Shown here piece after piece: positions 32,928 through 47,899 of a stretch of DNA of 64,000 bases. The stretch lies in NCBI GenBank assembly GCA_023014365.1, contig JAEBUN010000005.1:1736001-1800000 (forward strand), read 5' to 3'. Position 1 is the stretch's first letter, and every line of letters starts with the position of its first letter. This stretch comes from Lepiota brunneoincarnata (Eukaryota > Basidiomycota > Agaricomycetes > Agaricales > Agaricaceae). The position numbers and the translations under genes are program-made. Below the pieces are notes generated by a model, which was not told where the DNA came from, ran no database searches, and worked only from the letters and a program-made list of their open reading frames with translations.

Positions 32928-34537
32928 TCAAGCCAGTACGAGGCGCTGGCTTGTCATGTCGGAACTCCCTGACCTCCTGCGTGGACCCATAGGACGCATG
33001 GGCGAATATGACGAGGGGGGATTAAGCTGACCACCATGTGCGCCATGATCCCTGTGTTTTGTCCCTACAGGGGAGCGCAAAACACCAGCATCCTCGGAGG
33101 GACGATCAAGCTGAAGCGCCTGAGGCGGTTGTTTCCGCTTACCGCGGGAGGTAGGTTGTGAGAGTATATCAGACTGTGGCCAACTGCCTAATGGTGGTGG
33201 TGAGGCTGGCAGGGCGGCTTGTGTAGGTGCTCGTGCTACCTGAGAGGCAGCATTGGCACAATCTTGAGTCAATACCGCCTCTGGACGGAGTGGCACCAAG
33301 TTGGCGTTGCTGATAGCCCGTTGCATATACAAGGGATAGAGAGAAGACACGAAACTGTCTGCTGTGTCTGTTTCCATAGACGGTATCACAGGCGGCCGAA
33401 TGACGGGAAGGGCAGCAGCAGCTGGAGGTTTAAGAATGCGAGGCTGCCGAGTTGCGGGTTCAACAATACTAGGCGGACGGTAGTGCTCGATTTGGTACTC
33501 GTGGCTAAGACCCGATCGATAAGAGAATATGGGCTCCCTTTTTCTGCCGTTTGGGCGGGCGTGTTTTGGCTTTGGTGCATGGATTATGGGGACTGTGTTC
33601 CGGAAATGTGGTAACGTCGGCGTTGGTGGTGAGTTGAAGAGGGTAGCACATGTTCCAGACCAGGGAAACTTGCGCATCATGGAATGCCAAATGGCTGGAT
33701 CCTTTTTCTTGTTGATGACGATTGCGAACATCAATACAATGAAGTAGACGATTACTAGACAGGATGTGAGTGACACTAATCAGCGGAGCTAGTCAACCAC
33801 GCACGGGTCATGGCGCATAACCAAGTGAATGCCAGCAGCACTTGCATTGAGACACATCTCGGGGCTGCCAAGGTACGTTAGACCTGCTCGGATTGAGAAA
33901 AAAAAAGGAGTGCACTCACTTTGATTAGTAGTAATGCAATCCTGTCGGGATGCGGTGACAGTCAAGGCAGTTCCACCAGCTGATTGAATGATCAGTTGCC
34001 AGGTCTGTAAATATCGATAAAGCAACGCACTGAGGTACATCAACCCCCATAATGCAACCCACAGACATTCAAACCACACTCTTCCGATAAACCAAAACTT
34101 GTGAGCAAGCTCCACAAAAGAACTGTTATTGTGAATATAATTAGCCAGATCCAACAAAGAGATATCAAGACTGAAGAACGTCTGTCAAGTTTTCAAAGTG
34201 CCACTTACACAACAAAACTGAGCACCAGCCCAGAACAACCAACAAAAGCCAGATAGGAATCAACTTCCTGCAATGGCACTGCGGGAAGTCAAAAATGGCC
34301 CTTGGAACGAGACATAATAACGGTGGCCACATACACCTGATGAGGAATCCATGTACGAGACCCAAGTTCCACACCGCAAGACTCGCAATCAAAGCATTGT
34401 ACAAGAGGAAGATGCCTGTATGGGATGTCGTGCTGAATGCACAAGAGGTGACGCAGATCAAAGGACTGGGACTGACCCAAAACGCCATAGCGGAACGCCT
34501 TTAAGTTTAAATTTTCAAGGAAACGGGTCATGTCCAT
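32928..34537 (-). CDS. tetraspan (MARVEL-like) membrane protein C
   Basis: The start at 34537 (MDMTRFLENLNLKAFRYGV) leads into helix 1 (IFLLYNALIASLAVWNLGLV), helix 2 (LIPIWLLLVVLGWCSVLL), helix 3 (VWFECLWVALWGLMYL) and helix 4 (VLLAFTWLCAMT joined to LVIVYFIVLMFAIVIN). A loop with TVTASRQDC lies between helices 3 and 4. The final exon adds a basic, Pro-rich tail of about 260 residues ending at 32928. Helix 3 shares an ECxWVA core with gene B, and the exon layout matches A and B. This places C in the same tandem family. The tail shows no similarity to those of A or B, so the cytosolic parts have diverged or been exchanged. Confidence 0.76.
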
Positions 34538-35197
34538 ATCTTCATAAGATATCCTGTCACGTAGGGATTGGGGGCACAAGGAGGTGAAGGGAAGAATCGC
34601 CGGGAGTAAAGGAGCGTAAGGTGAGCGAGCTAAGACGAGACGGGTAAGGACAGGGCCGGAGTATCTGGTAGACCGAGAAAGGATTGGCGTACGGACGGAC
34701 AAGTGGGAGCCGAGAAGGAGCTGGGGTTGGAGAAAGAAGAAGAAAAAGGCGTTTCCAGTGAGCTCTGCTCAGGGATTCCAAGTGGGCGTAGGTGTCAAAG
34801 GGGGAATCCGGCGTTCACACCGCACGCCCTTTGGCCCCACTATCTCCCACAGTCCACATCCCCCGCAGAACAATTCATCAAGATGTTGATCCCGTGTCAT
34901 ACTGCCTTCTTCTGTCTGATGAACACATTGCACGTGGTGATTGCGAGAAGCGATGATAATGTTGCTTATGATATTGGCTGGATCAAATAGCTAGCACTAG
35001 ATAGACGTCCACACTGAAAAAATATAAAGGTAGGCTTGTGCGGAAAAACCTTGTAACGAATAGAGTAGAAGCAGGTCGATCAGCTTGTCTAAAACAGAAC
35101 CGCTAACCACACGAGGTTCAGTTTCAATGCTGCCGCCACCCATTGCGTGCCTCATCTAGGCACACCTGCACTCTGTTAAACCTATATGCCAACTACA
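34538..35197. other. intergenic region upstream of tetraspan C
   Basis: 660 bp including the gene C promoter and the 3' region of the PP4R1-like gene. Short frames here have no features of coding DNA. Confidence 0.4.
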
Positions 35198-38100
35198 TCA
35201 CTCCGCAGTGTTATCGACATCCATCATGTCGGTGGAACCCTGGACCGAAGAGTGGTTTGGTCCCATCGCAACTGGCAGCAATGCACCAAACTCGCCACCT
35301 AGTACGGATGGTCCAGCGTGTAGGTCCGAGTCCACGACATTGCGATTCTGATGGTTACTACCTTGTCCACCGTTACTCCAATCCACCACCATTTCAGCCT
35401 CGTTGACACTGGCTCCCGCCAAATGATGCTCAACGTCCCCGAGGTCAGCAGCTGACGGGACGGAAATAGAAGAACCCCGGTGAGGGAGCGGAGGCTTGGA
35501 GAAATGTCTTGATCTTTTCGGTAGCGTAGGCATATTTTCCACGACTTCCTCGGAGGGTGGGAAGACCACGGGATGTTGACCCACCAGGGTCGTAGGATCA
35601 GGAACAAAAGTTTTCACTGATAGGGAGCTGTCTTGTGAGAGGCGTTGGACAAGTTCGGCAAGCAGGTCAGGGATGGGTTCGGATTCCCGCGCAAACTTGT
35701 CTGAAGAGTCGCGAGCATCAGCCTCGTTGCGTTGCTTAACTTGGGCGTGAGAGAGAGAGAAAGGACTTACCACAAATGCTCCCAACAAATCGAGCAACGC
35801 AAATTCTGACATCTGTGACGCTATCGCCGGCCAAGTCATAGATGGCTCGGAGCATGTCGTCACTAAGAGCCACGGAGGGTTTCTGCCCGGATTCAACAGC
35901 AGCCAAAAATATTGATCTTTGACAGGAGGCGAAACTACGAATCAAATTCCAATGAACACACATTCGTAGAGTGCACAGGTTGCGAAGCGAGGAGGGGGCA
36001 CATACGTCATTCTTCTCCGGAATGTTGAAATTACCAGCTGTGTAATTGCGTTATTGAGATCATCCAGAAGATCTCTTCGGGGTGCCAGCAATTCCAGGAT
36101 CTTGGGAAGCTATACGTCAAGGGATATCAATGCAGGAAAATCATCAGTGGTTCCGTATATGAGTGGAGCAGGACAGTGACATACATTCCCTACTGCTATA
36201 TCGCGAACTCCTTGCTCAGGATCGAGGAAAGCTTGAGCCTCAATACCCTTTACCACAGGCAAAATGTCGACACCCAACGTGTCCGCCATCTTGACCAACT
36301 CAAGAAGGATAATCTTGCGTTCCCTCCATCCTGTAAAGATTCCGGCTTGCCAATTCCTCAGGATGCCAGTCCAGAAAGATAAACCGAGGCCATTCCCTAC
36401 CACCCCAATGAATGTCATTAGGTTCTCGATTGCGCGGATGCGGGTCAGGCCATCTTTGCAGTTAAGAGAATTCCACCATACATTGACGAGGTCTTGACGC
36501 GCATTTTCTGTTCCAACGATCTTGGCAATTTCTCCTAAGCTGGCAGCCAAGGAACGCTTAACATCATTCATGCGATTATCAGCGAGGTCGAGATATGCAT
36601 CCCTCAACTCGCCCCAGCGATCTCTGCCCAACGTCAAAGCCACGGCGGGGAAGCCAAAGGCTAGAGTCAGGGGTCTTTTGGTGTCGAGGTAAAAGGCCTC
36701 CAGTGGGGGAGGAATCTCGAATGTGATTAGCCGAGTTCCGTTGCGAACATTCTTGTCTCCCCTACGGCCGAGAAACATGTGCATTAGAAATTCGGGGGGA
36801 CCTTGCGGATCGTCGAGGAACGCATAGATCGTCTCGGACAATGTGTCTAGGGCACTTTCGCGAACCGTGATTTCAGGATCCTCTGCTAGGGCTGTCAGAG
36901 TCCGATAGGTGACGCCCCGGCGGTGTTCAACACAGAGCCTCTGAGCAAGAGGAGGAAGTGAGAAGAGTATGTTTTGGCGGACGTCAGGATGCGGATCAGC
37001 GACCAGACGCTCGAACAAGGGAACCTATATCATAATCAACAAATACCAAACGTAAGGATGTCAACGAAACTCACCAAATCCCTGACAACATATTCAACAG
37101 GGACAACTCTGGCAAGCGCTCCGATGGCGAAAGCGGCCTCGCGTCTAACCCAATAAACGGGATCCTTGACCGAGCGATCCACATCCCTGATGAGGTAAAT
37201 CTCGGTTTCCAAATCGGAAGTTCCTATATCCCATGCAAATGTTTGGCAAGGAAAAGGAAAAAAAAATTGGGCGCCAACGCACCACTGGTAGCCACGGCAG
37301 CGACCAAACGCATAGTCGACCAACGTCCATTGGTGGCCTGTTCATCATAATAAACATCCTCCTCCTCTTCGTGAACCATATGACCCAGGTTGAGCTGATA
37401 TGCAAGGGATCCCCTCTGATGAGATGATTTTTGAGACCTCGGGTACATAGGAAGCTGGTACGTTTCGGAAGAATCTTGGTGGGACGTGGTTGAAGATATG
37501 CTAGCACTAGGGCCCCGGTTCTGCGATGGCTCTTGCGTAACTCCCACTGTCTCCTCAGAGGTAGAAGACTCGGGCGAGTCATGGTGAGAGGTGACTCGGT
37601 TATCTGAATCAATGGGCTGGACCGAGTCCGTGGGTCCGGATATGTAGCAGGATGATAGCGGGTCGAAAAAAGCAGTGTCATGAGGTGAGACGCCCGCAGC
37701 AGGGACAGTCGGAGAGGAACCAGATGAGGAATTTGACGAGTTGCCCGTCGAGGGAGTGGATGATGTTGAAGAGGGAACCGAGAACGACCTGGGTACAATG
37801 GGAAAATAAGGATTGATCGTGTCTTCTTTGGCAGTAGTAGGGTTAGATGTCGAAGCCTCGAGGTGGGTGGAGGTCGTCACACCATTTTCGTCGTTACCCT
37901 GTTCACCTGGAGAAACGACCTGGACTCCGTCATCATTCTGAGCTTCCAACCATGATCGCCGATCTTCGACATTTTTCCCCACAGTAATCGTAGTGTCCTC
38001 TACCGGATCTCCCTCCCATTGAGAATCAAGGCGACCCAAGGCAATGACAATAGAGGACAGGATTTCTCGTTTAACTAGGGCCCTTTCCTTCGGGCCGAAA

Positions 38101-39273
38101 AAACCGATCTGGGGCTCCTCTTCCACTACCTCGGGGTCGTCAATTGCATAATCTGGTGCAGGAGCTTTCCACAGATTCTCTGGGGGAAGAGGAGGTCGCA
38201 CCGCCTGACCAGCGATTTACTGTGTCATTGTCGTCGGCCTTTTTGATCCGCTCCAACACCGTAGTGACCGAGTAGCGGGCGGTCTCGCTGACGTTGCCAT
38301 TGCTGCTTAGGATCAATGTGCCGAATAGAGGTGTGAACGTCTGGAAGTGTATCTGAGCAGGAGGCAAAAGATTATCACCATCTTCTTCCCAGCTATAATC
38401 CGCAACTACCTGACAATGCTGCGGAAGGGTTATTGATCAGCATACGATTGAAAAAAACGAAGGACGGTCGATCACTAACCGTAAAAAACCACCATATGAC
38501 GTCTGTTAGTGAACGGCTGAATTCCTCTTGCACAGTTTCATCTATCAACCCACCCAAGACAAAGGAATGGGGAGATCAATTGGATCGGAAATGAACAAGG
38601 GGCCGGATGAAAGCCTACCGGGATCCAGGACAAGCTCACGAAAGAGGGGTAGGACGTACTCGACCGCTTCCTGAGGGGGCACATCCTGGAGGAGTGTAGG
38701 CATGTTCTTAACGATATACGATCGATGTATAACTTGTTTACTTCTGCAAAATAGATAGATTTTTTCAAGAGCGGTGAGACTGCCGTCGTCGAGTATAAGA
38801 TCGCTGACGATGTCCACGGGCAATCCAGGATAAATATCATCGGTGCCATAAGGACTGGGAGAAACATAGGTGTTTGCAGGGTGAGGGACGACGAGCGGGA
38901 CCGGGGGTGGGGGAGAAGATAATCTTGGTGGAGACTCAGGCTCGGGAACCGGTGTGGGTACGGGTAAGGGCGTAGGTGCAGGTGCAGGCGCAGGAATGAG
39001 CACCTCTGCAAAAGGAGAGCTGGGAGGAGTAAAGTAGTCAGCAGCCGGAGATGGGGGTTGAGGGGTTTTAGGAGACTGGAAAGGATTGGCCTCAGAGTAA
39101 GGGGTGGAGGGGGCGGTGTAGAACTGGAGGTAGGGGGAGTGGGCATCCTCAGCAAAGGGGTCATCGCGCTGAGAGGGGGAGGGGGTGGAGAGAAAGGTAG
39201 AAAAGGAAGGAGGCGGAGGGAGTGGAATATGAGTGGGACGGGAGGTGGGAGGTGGGGAAGAAGAGTCCATCAT
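35198..39273 (-). CDS. PP4R1-like HEAT-repeat phosphatase regulatory subunit
   Basis: The N-terminal exon (39273 to about 38631) is Pro/Ser-rich, then ALEKIYLFCRSKQVIHRSYI begins the helical part. Later exons carry HEAT repeats, for example PVYWVRREAAFAIGALARVV, DPHPDVRQNILFSLPPLAQRL, EITVRESALDTLSETI and RMNDVKRSLAASLGEIAKIV. A Ser/Thr-rich insert of about 250 residues (37430-38000) interrupts the repeats. The layout fits regulatory subunit 1 of protein phosphatase 4. Two oddities occur. The frame shifts by one base near 38201-38202 (GG on the minus strand), between KKADD and LPPENLWKAP. The junction at 35766-35736 needs a 31-nt intron. Full exon boundaries are only partly resolved, and the tail ends DMMDVDNTAE. 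Confidence 0.75.
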
Positions 39274-40086
39274 CCGATGGAGGGAAAGAAAGGAAACTGA
39301 GAAGACGGAGCCCATGGGGGAGTCAGCGGGGCGGAGGAGCAGTATAAGGAGACAAGTACCTGGACGGGGAGGACTTCAAGGTGGGTGGCCAGGAAAAGAG
39401 CCAACGAGTTGCCTGCTGCTCACGCCGCAGAATGACGCAACTCGCTTGCACGACACCACACTCTCTCTATCAACGAATCAGTACAACTCCTTGCAAAAAT
39501 GACCCGGTTCCGGATCCTGCAAATCTGCGATCCACGCGGTCTGCTGCACGCTGTCGCTCCACGCAAGACGCGTCGACAACCAGCAACTTGCAGCGCACAC
39601 AGAAAGTCAACTGTCTACGTGGGGAAACGAAGGAAACTAGGGATAAAAATGTCCAACTAGAAACGGGATAAAGGCAATTTTCCACACTGGCTTGCGCTCC
39701 GCCGTTGTCCCGCTACGTCATCACACACATCAACCCTTCATTTCCCTCCGCCTATCACTCCCGTCCCCTCGCACCCTCTCCTCATTTCCACCCAAATACT
39801 GCGCCCCTCCCCCCACTTCTTGCCCTTGGCCATATGGCCGTTTGCTCCTACGCCTCACTGCGCCTCCTCCTTCCTCTTCTCTCTCAGAAGACCCGGCAAA
39901 ACAACACGAAACTATGACGTCATCTCGCTTCTTCCCCGGTTCCTGATCTGTCACAGCCTAGGCTCAGTCACACCAAGCCCATGCGTGCGTCTCAATGACA
40001 CTTTCAATGACGTAGCACGAGGCTTGCCATAAACCCTATGTACATCAATTACAACTTGTTCGATATTTACTCCTTCTTGTCGCCTT
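39274..40086. other. intergenic region (promoter of PP4R1-like gene)
   Basis: 813 bp between AAT (upstream, same strand) and the PP4R1-like gene. The plus strand is CT-rich at 39730-39900, and a TGACGTCA palindrome lies at 39915-39922. No gene is supported. Confidence 0.4.
39915..39922. promoter_or_regulatory. TGACGTCA (ATF/CREB-type) site
   Basis: A perfect palindrome in non-coding DNA, about 640 bp upstream of the PP4R1-like start and about 165 bp beyond the AAT stop. A related half site (TGACGTAG) lies near 40009. Function is inferred from consensus only. Confidence 0.35.
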
Positions 40087-41800
<1,714 letters not shown>

Positions 41801-42854
41801 TTCTACGGTGTTGTTCGGAGAAAGCTGACCTAGAAGCTGTTTGACCCTAGAGGATGCCGTTGTGTCAGGTTGCGTTGATGGCATCGATAAGAGCGATGAC
41901 GAATGGTTAGGATACGAAACCCAGACTGATGCTGGAAGTGGCTGAAGGGTGGGGGATCGAGGCTCCTATTACTATAAAGAATGGGACGAAGGACCCCGCG
42001 CAGCCGACCCAAATATTTTGAACATAACAACCTCGAAGGGTACTCACAAAGGTAATAGTCTGATATCAAATGCCAACCATGCAAGATCCACGTGAAATCG
42101 AGGGTGGTCGGAAGTAAAACAGGAGGCCGCGGGATGTAGATGAGAACCGGTTCAGTTTGAGGGGCGTAGATGGGCACCTACCTATGGCGGTGGAGAAATG
42201 CAAGGGAGAAATCACGATGAGTGAGAGGAACTGGTAGTTGAGTTCTTCTCTTATTTAAACCGGGCCCGTTTTGTCTTGTGATCGATGGCACGGGATGCAA
42301 AGTGTGTAGAGCAACGGAAGTGTCCCTCGGCCGGGATGAGACCAGTTTTCATTCCGACTTTATATACTCGTGGCCAGAACACAAAGCCCGCGCCGCACAA
42401 GGTCCATCTACTGCTAAGTCCGCTGCTAGGGCTATTGCACTCGCGACACTCGTCGGTTGCGCACTTTTATTGGCGTTTCCTAGCGCAAGATTGCTCATTG
42501 GATATTTGAATATCGACACAAGGCTTGTTGATATGGGACGGGTTCCTGGCAGGTTGCCCTATTTAGAATATAGCCGTCGCTGGAACCAGCCTTCGGCGCG
42601 ACAAGTGCGGAAAGAGACTAACACAAGCCGCTAGGGGCCATAGGATTATAATGCGACAGTTTCTATACTACCAATGCAATAAAGTGATGTACGTCCGCGC
42701 CCAAGAATAAGAGGATTACAACAAGTAACGTGGCTAACCAGAGAAAGAAATAGAAGCGGGAGCGTATAGCGAGTGATAGGCCGACTAAGTGGGTTAAGTG
42801 GGGGGGGGGGCGGCCGTCATCCACATAAGATAAAAGTGGAAACTAAGACGGACC
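41801..42854. other. intergenic region with two doubtful ORFs
   Basis: Two frames are noted but not called. One, 42177-42048(-), has exon-like ends (GTAGGT and GTGAGT flanks) and may be part of the AAT 5' UTR or a small unknown gene. The other, 42278-42634(+), contains a single hydrophobic stretch (AIALATLVGCALLLAF). Neither resembles a known family. Confidence 0.3.
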
Positions 42855-43145
42855 CTATGCAGTGGCCATCTTGGAAGCCACCGTCCGTTCGCTCTCCAGC
42901 TTACTCTTATTCCGTTCGAATGCTTGTTGTCGGCAGTCTTCCATATTAGTACAGTTGTGATGTTCGGGTAGCCGATGCTGATGAAGGGGTTAGTCTCGGG
43001 CGACAGGGACTCGCAAGAGGAACAAACGGACCGAACCACAAAACAGCGCACGGCAGTGTGGGCACTCGCCAACAATGCGCAATGCCGCAGTACTGCACTG
43101 CGCGTCGGATCCCTGTTGGAACTGGCAGCGTTTCTTGGCGGGCAT
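42855..43145 (-). CDS. small AN1-type zinc-finger protein
   Basis: Two exons (43145-43032, 42977-42855) give 78 residues. The whole protein is an AN1-like zinc finger: MPAKKRCQF, AALRIVGECPHC, FCGSHRLPEHHNC and EDCRQQAFERN carry the spaced Cys/His ligands, and SERTVASKM follows. Fungal proteins of this size and pattern are stress-linked AN1 proteins that associate with the ubiquitin-proteasome system. The intron is 54 nt with a clear GACTAAC branch site, and splicing keeps phase 0. It is too short per exon to stand out as an open frame. Function beyond zinc binding is inferred from the family. Confidence 0.9.
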
Positions 43146-44153
43146 GGGTATGTCTAAGGATTAGCAGCGAGCTGGAACTAGGGCAGATAAGCGGGACAGG
43201 ACGGGCGAGGCGGAATCTCAGGGTACTCACGAGAAGCGGAAGGTGGAAGGTGGAAGCGGGTAGGGGTAGATGGAAGAAGAGCAGAAGAGGGGGGGAGGGA
43301 ACAGGCCGAGTTTTAAGGGCCCAAGCAGCGACGCGTAAGCCCCATGTCTCCCGCACGTGGTTGTCTCCATGTCCGAGAACCCGCACAGCTTCCGTTCCAC
43401 CCTTATTCTTTTTTCGGTCCTTCCTCCTCCGTTCCCCCGGCTTCCGATCTTTCACCATTCCCGGTCTGCTCCAGCCTTCAGACTTTCAGGACTACAGTAT
43501 GGCCGACCTTGTGTCAACTTTGGACCTTGCCAAGCAACCCGCCCCCACTTTCTATTCCTCACGCAGTCACCTCCCCAGTCAACCCCCAATTTGCGCTCGC
43601 CGAACCTGAGATGAACAGAAATGCCAGCTGCCACATCTCCGTGCTTTCAGCCGTCGCTTGTCCATTCTGTGAAGTCATCTCTTCACTAATTCAAAGTCAT
43701 CAAACAGTTCTGCCTGATTCCCGACTATCTACATCAAAAACTTCGGGATCCATGTGGAGTACCCTGAATCGGCAGCGTTGTGCTTCAAGGGTGCATGTTC
43801 AACTCTGAGCCGCACCCATCACACCTTGTGCACCCGCGGCGCACATCTGGCAGAACGCGGCAGAATGGAATGTGGCACCTTGGGAGGTTCGATTCGAGGC
43901 AGTTAAGGGTATCATTAAACAGACGAAAGAATCCGCGGCGAGTTCGAATTATCTAGACTCATATAATAATAAAGGAAATCTTTGAAGTTTGTCATGGAAC
44001 GTCCATTGCCCAATATTGTACGTATACAAGGGGCAGGTTGTGAGTACCAAAACTGCAACGCTTGATAGAAATCGACTAAGAAATGTATGTGTGTTAGAGC
44101 GAACAAAATAAGTATTCACGAAATAACTCACAGCAATCTATCGCAAAATATTT
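43146..44153. other. unresolved region with coding-like stretches
   Basis: From about 43499 (ATG in ADLVSTLDLAKQPA) to 43980 the plus strand has several short frames that look more protein-like than chance, such as IYIKNFGIHVEYPE and HIWQNAAEWNVAPWEVRFEA. They lie in different frames with no clear introns linking them. They could be a broken gene, a fast-evolving small gene or chance. I recognise no family. Confidence 0.3.
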
Positions 44154-45524
44154 TTATTTCTTACCGTTTCCGATATTGCGACTGACGAGAACACCAACGA
44201 TGACACCAACAATGATGAGGACAATAAGCGTAATGAAGAAGCAGATCCACCGCTTTTTACGAGCGGCGCGTGCAGAGTCGACGGCTTTGTTCGTGTATTG
44301 CAACCTGAGTAAGGTGTATATCAATGTCATCAACAGTCCGGGAACGACAGCTCTTACCCCGCTTCGGTGTCTTTCTCAACAGTTGCCGCAGCTGTTTCAA
44401 TAGCGTTGACCGTCTCATCCTGCTGCTCGACAAGGACACTCATCTGCCAGGATCAGCCGTCGATTAGCAAAACTGACTTGGGTCAGGAATGAAGCTCACA
44501 TCATTGAACAGCTGAGCAAGCTCAGCCAGGGTTTGTTCAATACGCTTGATTTCTTCATGTCGCTCTTGCACTTCTCGGTAGGCTCTTTGTGAATCTCCAT
44601 AACGTTGAGGGTTCATAAGCTGCCCGTAAATATTAATTAGTAACCCATAGAAACGTTTGGATTATTCTCACGTACCGCTTGGCTGAAAATCTGGTCATTG
44701 CTAGTGTCATTCACCACGGCTCGAACCTCCTCAGGGGTAGCATCTGGCTTGACGATCTTGAACTGCCGTTCCATCCGTTGTCTGTACTTGGCCCTGTACT
44801 GCTGCTCGACTTGTTGGTAATGCTGGATTGCCTCAACGAACTTGGATTTTACGAGTGCCGTCTTGTCGCTTCCGTGAGAACTGGTGCTAGCCAGAGTTGG
44901 TAGTAGAAACAAACCTGCTGTCTGCGGATCTGTGCATCCCGACCAGAAGAAGTTTGACTCTCTAGAGCCTTGACCCTTCGCTTGAGCTGCGTGCTCAACG
45001 CGCTAGTTTCTTCGACGAGTTCATCCAGCTGTGCCGCGTTCCGCTGCGCAGCTGCATCGTCCATGTTGTTCAGAGACCGTGAATGTAGACCTCCCACACG
45101 GTCAACGTTCTCGTTAAACGTCTTGAGCATATCTTGTATTGAGGCAATCTACAGTCGATGACCATTAGCCGCAAGGTAGGCGACATGTGAAGTCAGGTAG
45201 GGACTTACTTCGCTGTAGAAACTGGACATGTCGTATGAGCTGGGGTTCACACCCGACATCTCATAACCGCCACCATCTTGTGGATATGGGTTGAGTCTCT
45301 GGTTTGGGTAGCCCCCACCAGACGCCTGCGTCGGGTATGAGTTGCTATGCATCCAGTTAGCTCCGTACTTATACCATGTAAGAGGAAGACATACTAGCCG
45401 GAATTCGCCCCTCCTTGTTGCTGGGCCTATACAACGAGAACCCAGGGGGAAAAAATTAGAAGAGCAAATGGTGCTATTGTCGAACCACACTGACTCTCAT
45501 TGCGGCCAGTCTGTCTCTTGCCAT
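44154..45524 (-). CDS. SSO1: plasma-membrane t-SNARE (syntaxin SSO1/PSY1)
   Basis: Eight exons (45524-45495, 45426-45395, 45344-45209, 45148-44915, 44861-44676, 44619-44500, 44443-44358, 44304-44154) give 324 residues. Sso-type syntaxins are the Qa-SNAREs that dock secretory vesicles at the plasma membrane with SEC9 and SNC. After MARDRLAAMR and a Gly/Gln/Tyr-rich leader comes the Habc bundle (FYSEIASIQDMLKTFNENVD). The SNARE helix follows (IKRIEQTLAELAQLFNDM, then VLVEQQDETVNAIE with its zero-layer Gln). The C-terminal anchor is CFFITLIVLIIVGVIVGVLV. All junctions agree in phase. A possible GTAAG donor before the stop is unused in this model. Confidence 0.95.
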
Positions 45525-45840
45525 TGTGCCTGGTCTGGAGTAGTGTTCAGTTGAATTGACAAGAGAGAAAAAGAGTGATTGGTTCGTTGATGGTAGTGTT
45601 CGAGGGGAAAGAAAGCAGGGACTGTGGAAGCAATGGGACTGCGCCTTGACACACCAAGCGCTCTCACTTGATGGCTGTTCGTGGCGGGTAACAAACTGGT
45701 ACAAATAGACAGCCGGTTCACAGCAACTTGGTGACGGACTTGATCAAATCATCGCCCCAAACCACGAGGCGGTGTAGCCATCTGCACATGTCTTCGGTGC
45801 TCAGCGTGAGACGAGCTACAATTTAATGTTGTTTCTTCGC
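45525..45840. other. intergenic region (SSO1 promoter)
   Basis: 316 bp between the ARG4 3' end and the SSO1 start, same strand. The frames here are extensions of SSO1 exon 1 and are not genes. Confidence 0.45.
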
Positions 45841-47685
<1,845 letters not shown>

Positions 47686-47899
47686 GTTTGGGAGTACGTG
47701 GGTGTTGTATGCACACGTAGTTTGGGAGGGTTAAATACGCAGAAAGCCTGCCCCAACGGGGCTAAGGATCAGTGGATCGGATTTTTGAAGCCTCCTGAGA
47801 TCACGTTACCTGTAGTGCCCCAAATGGTCCCTGCTGGCATTGATGCTGCCATACCGTCCGCTACACTCACTGTCTTCAGAGGCTTCATAGATATCTCTT

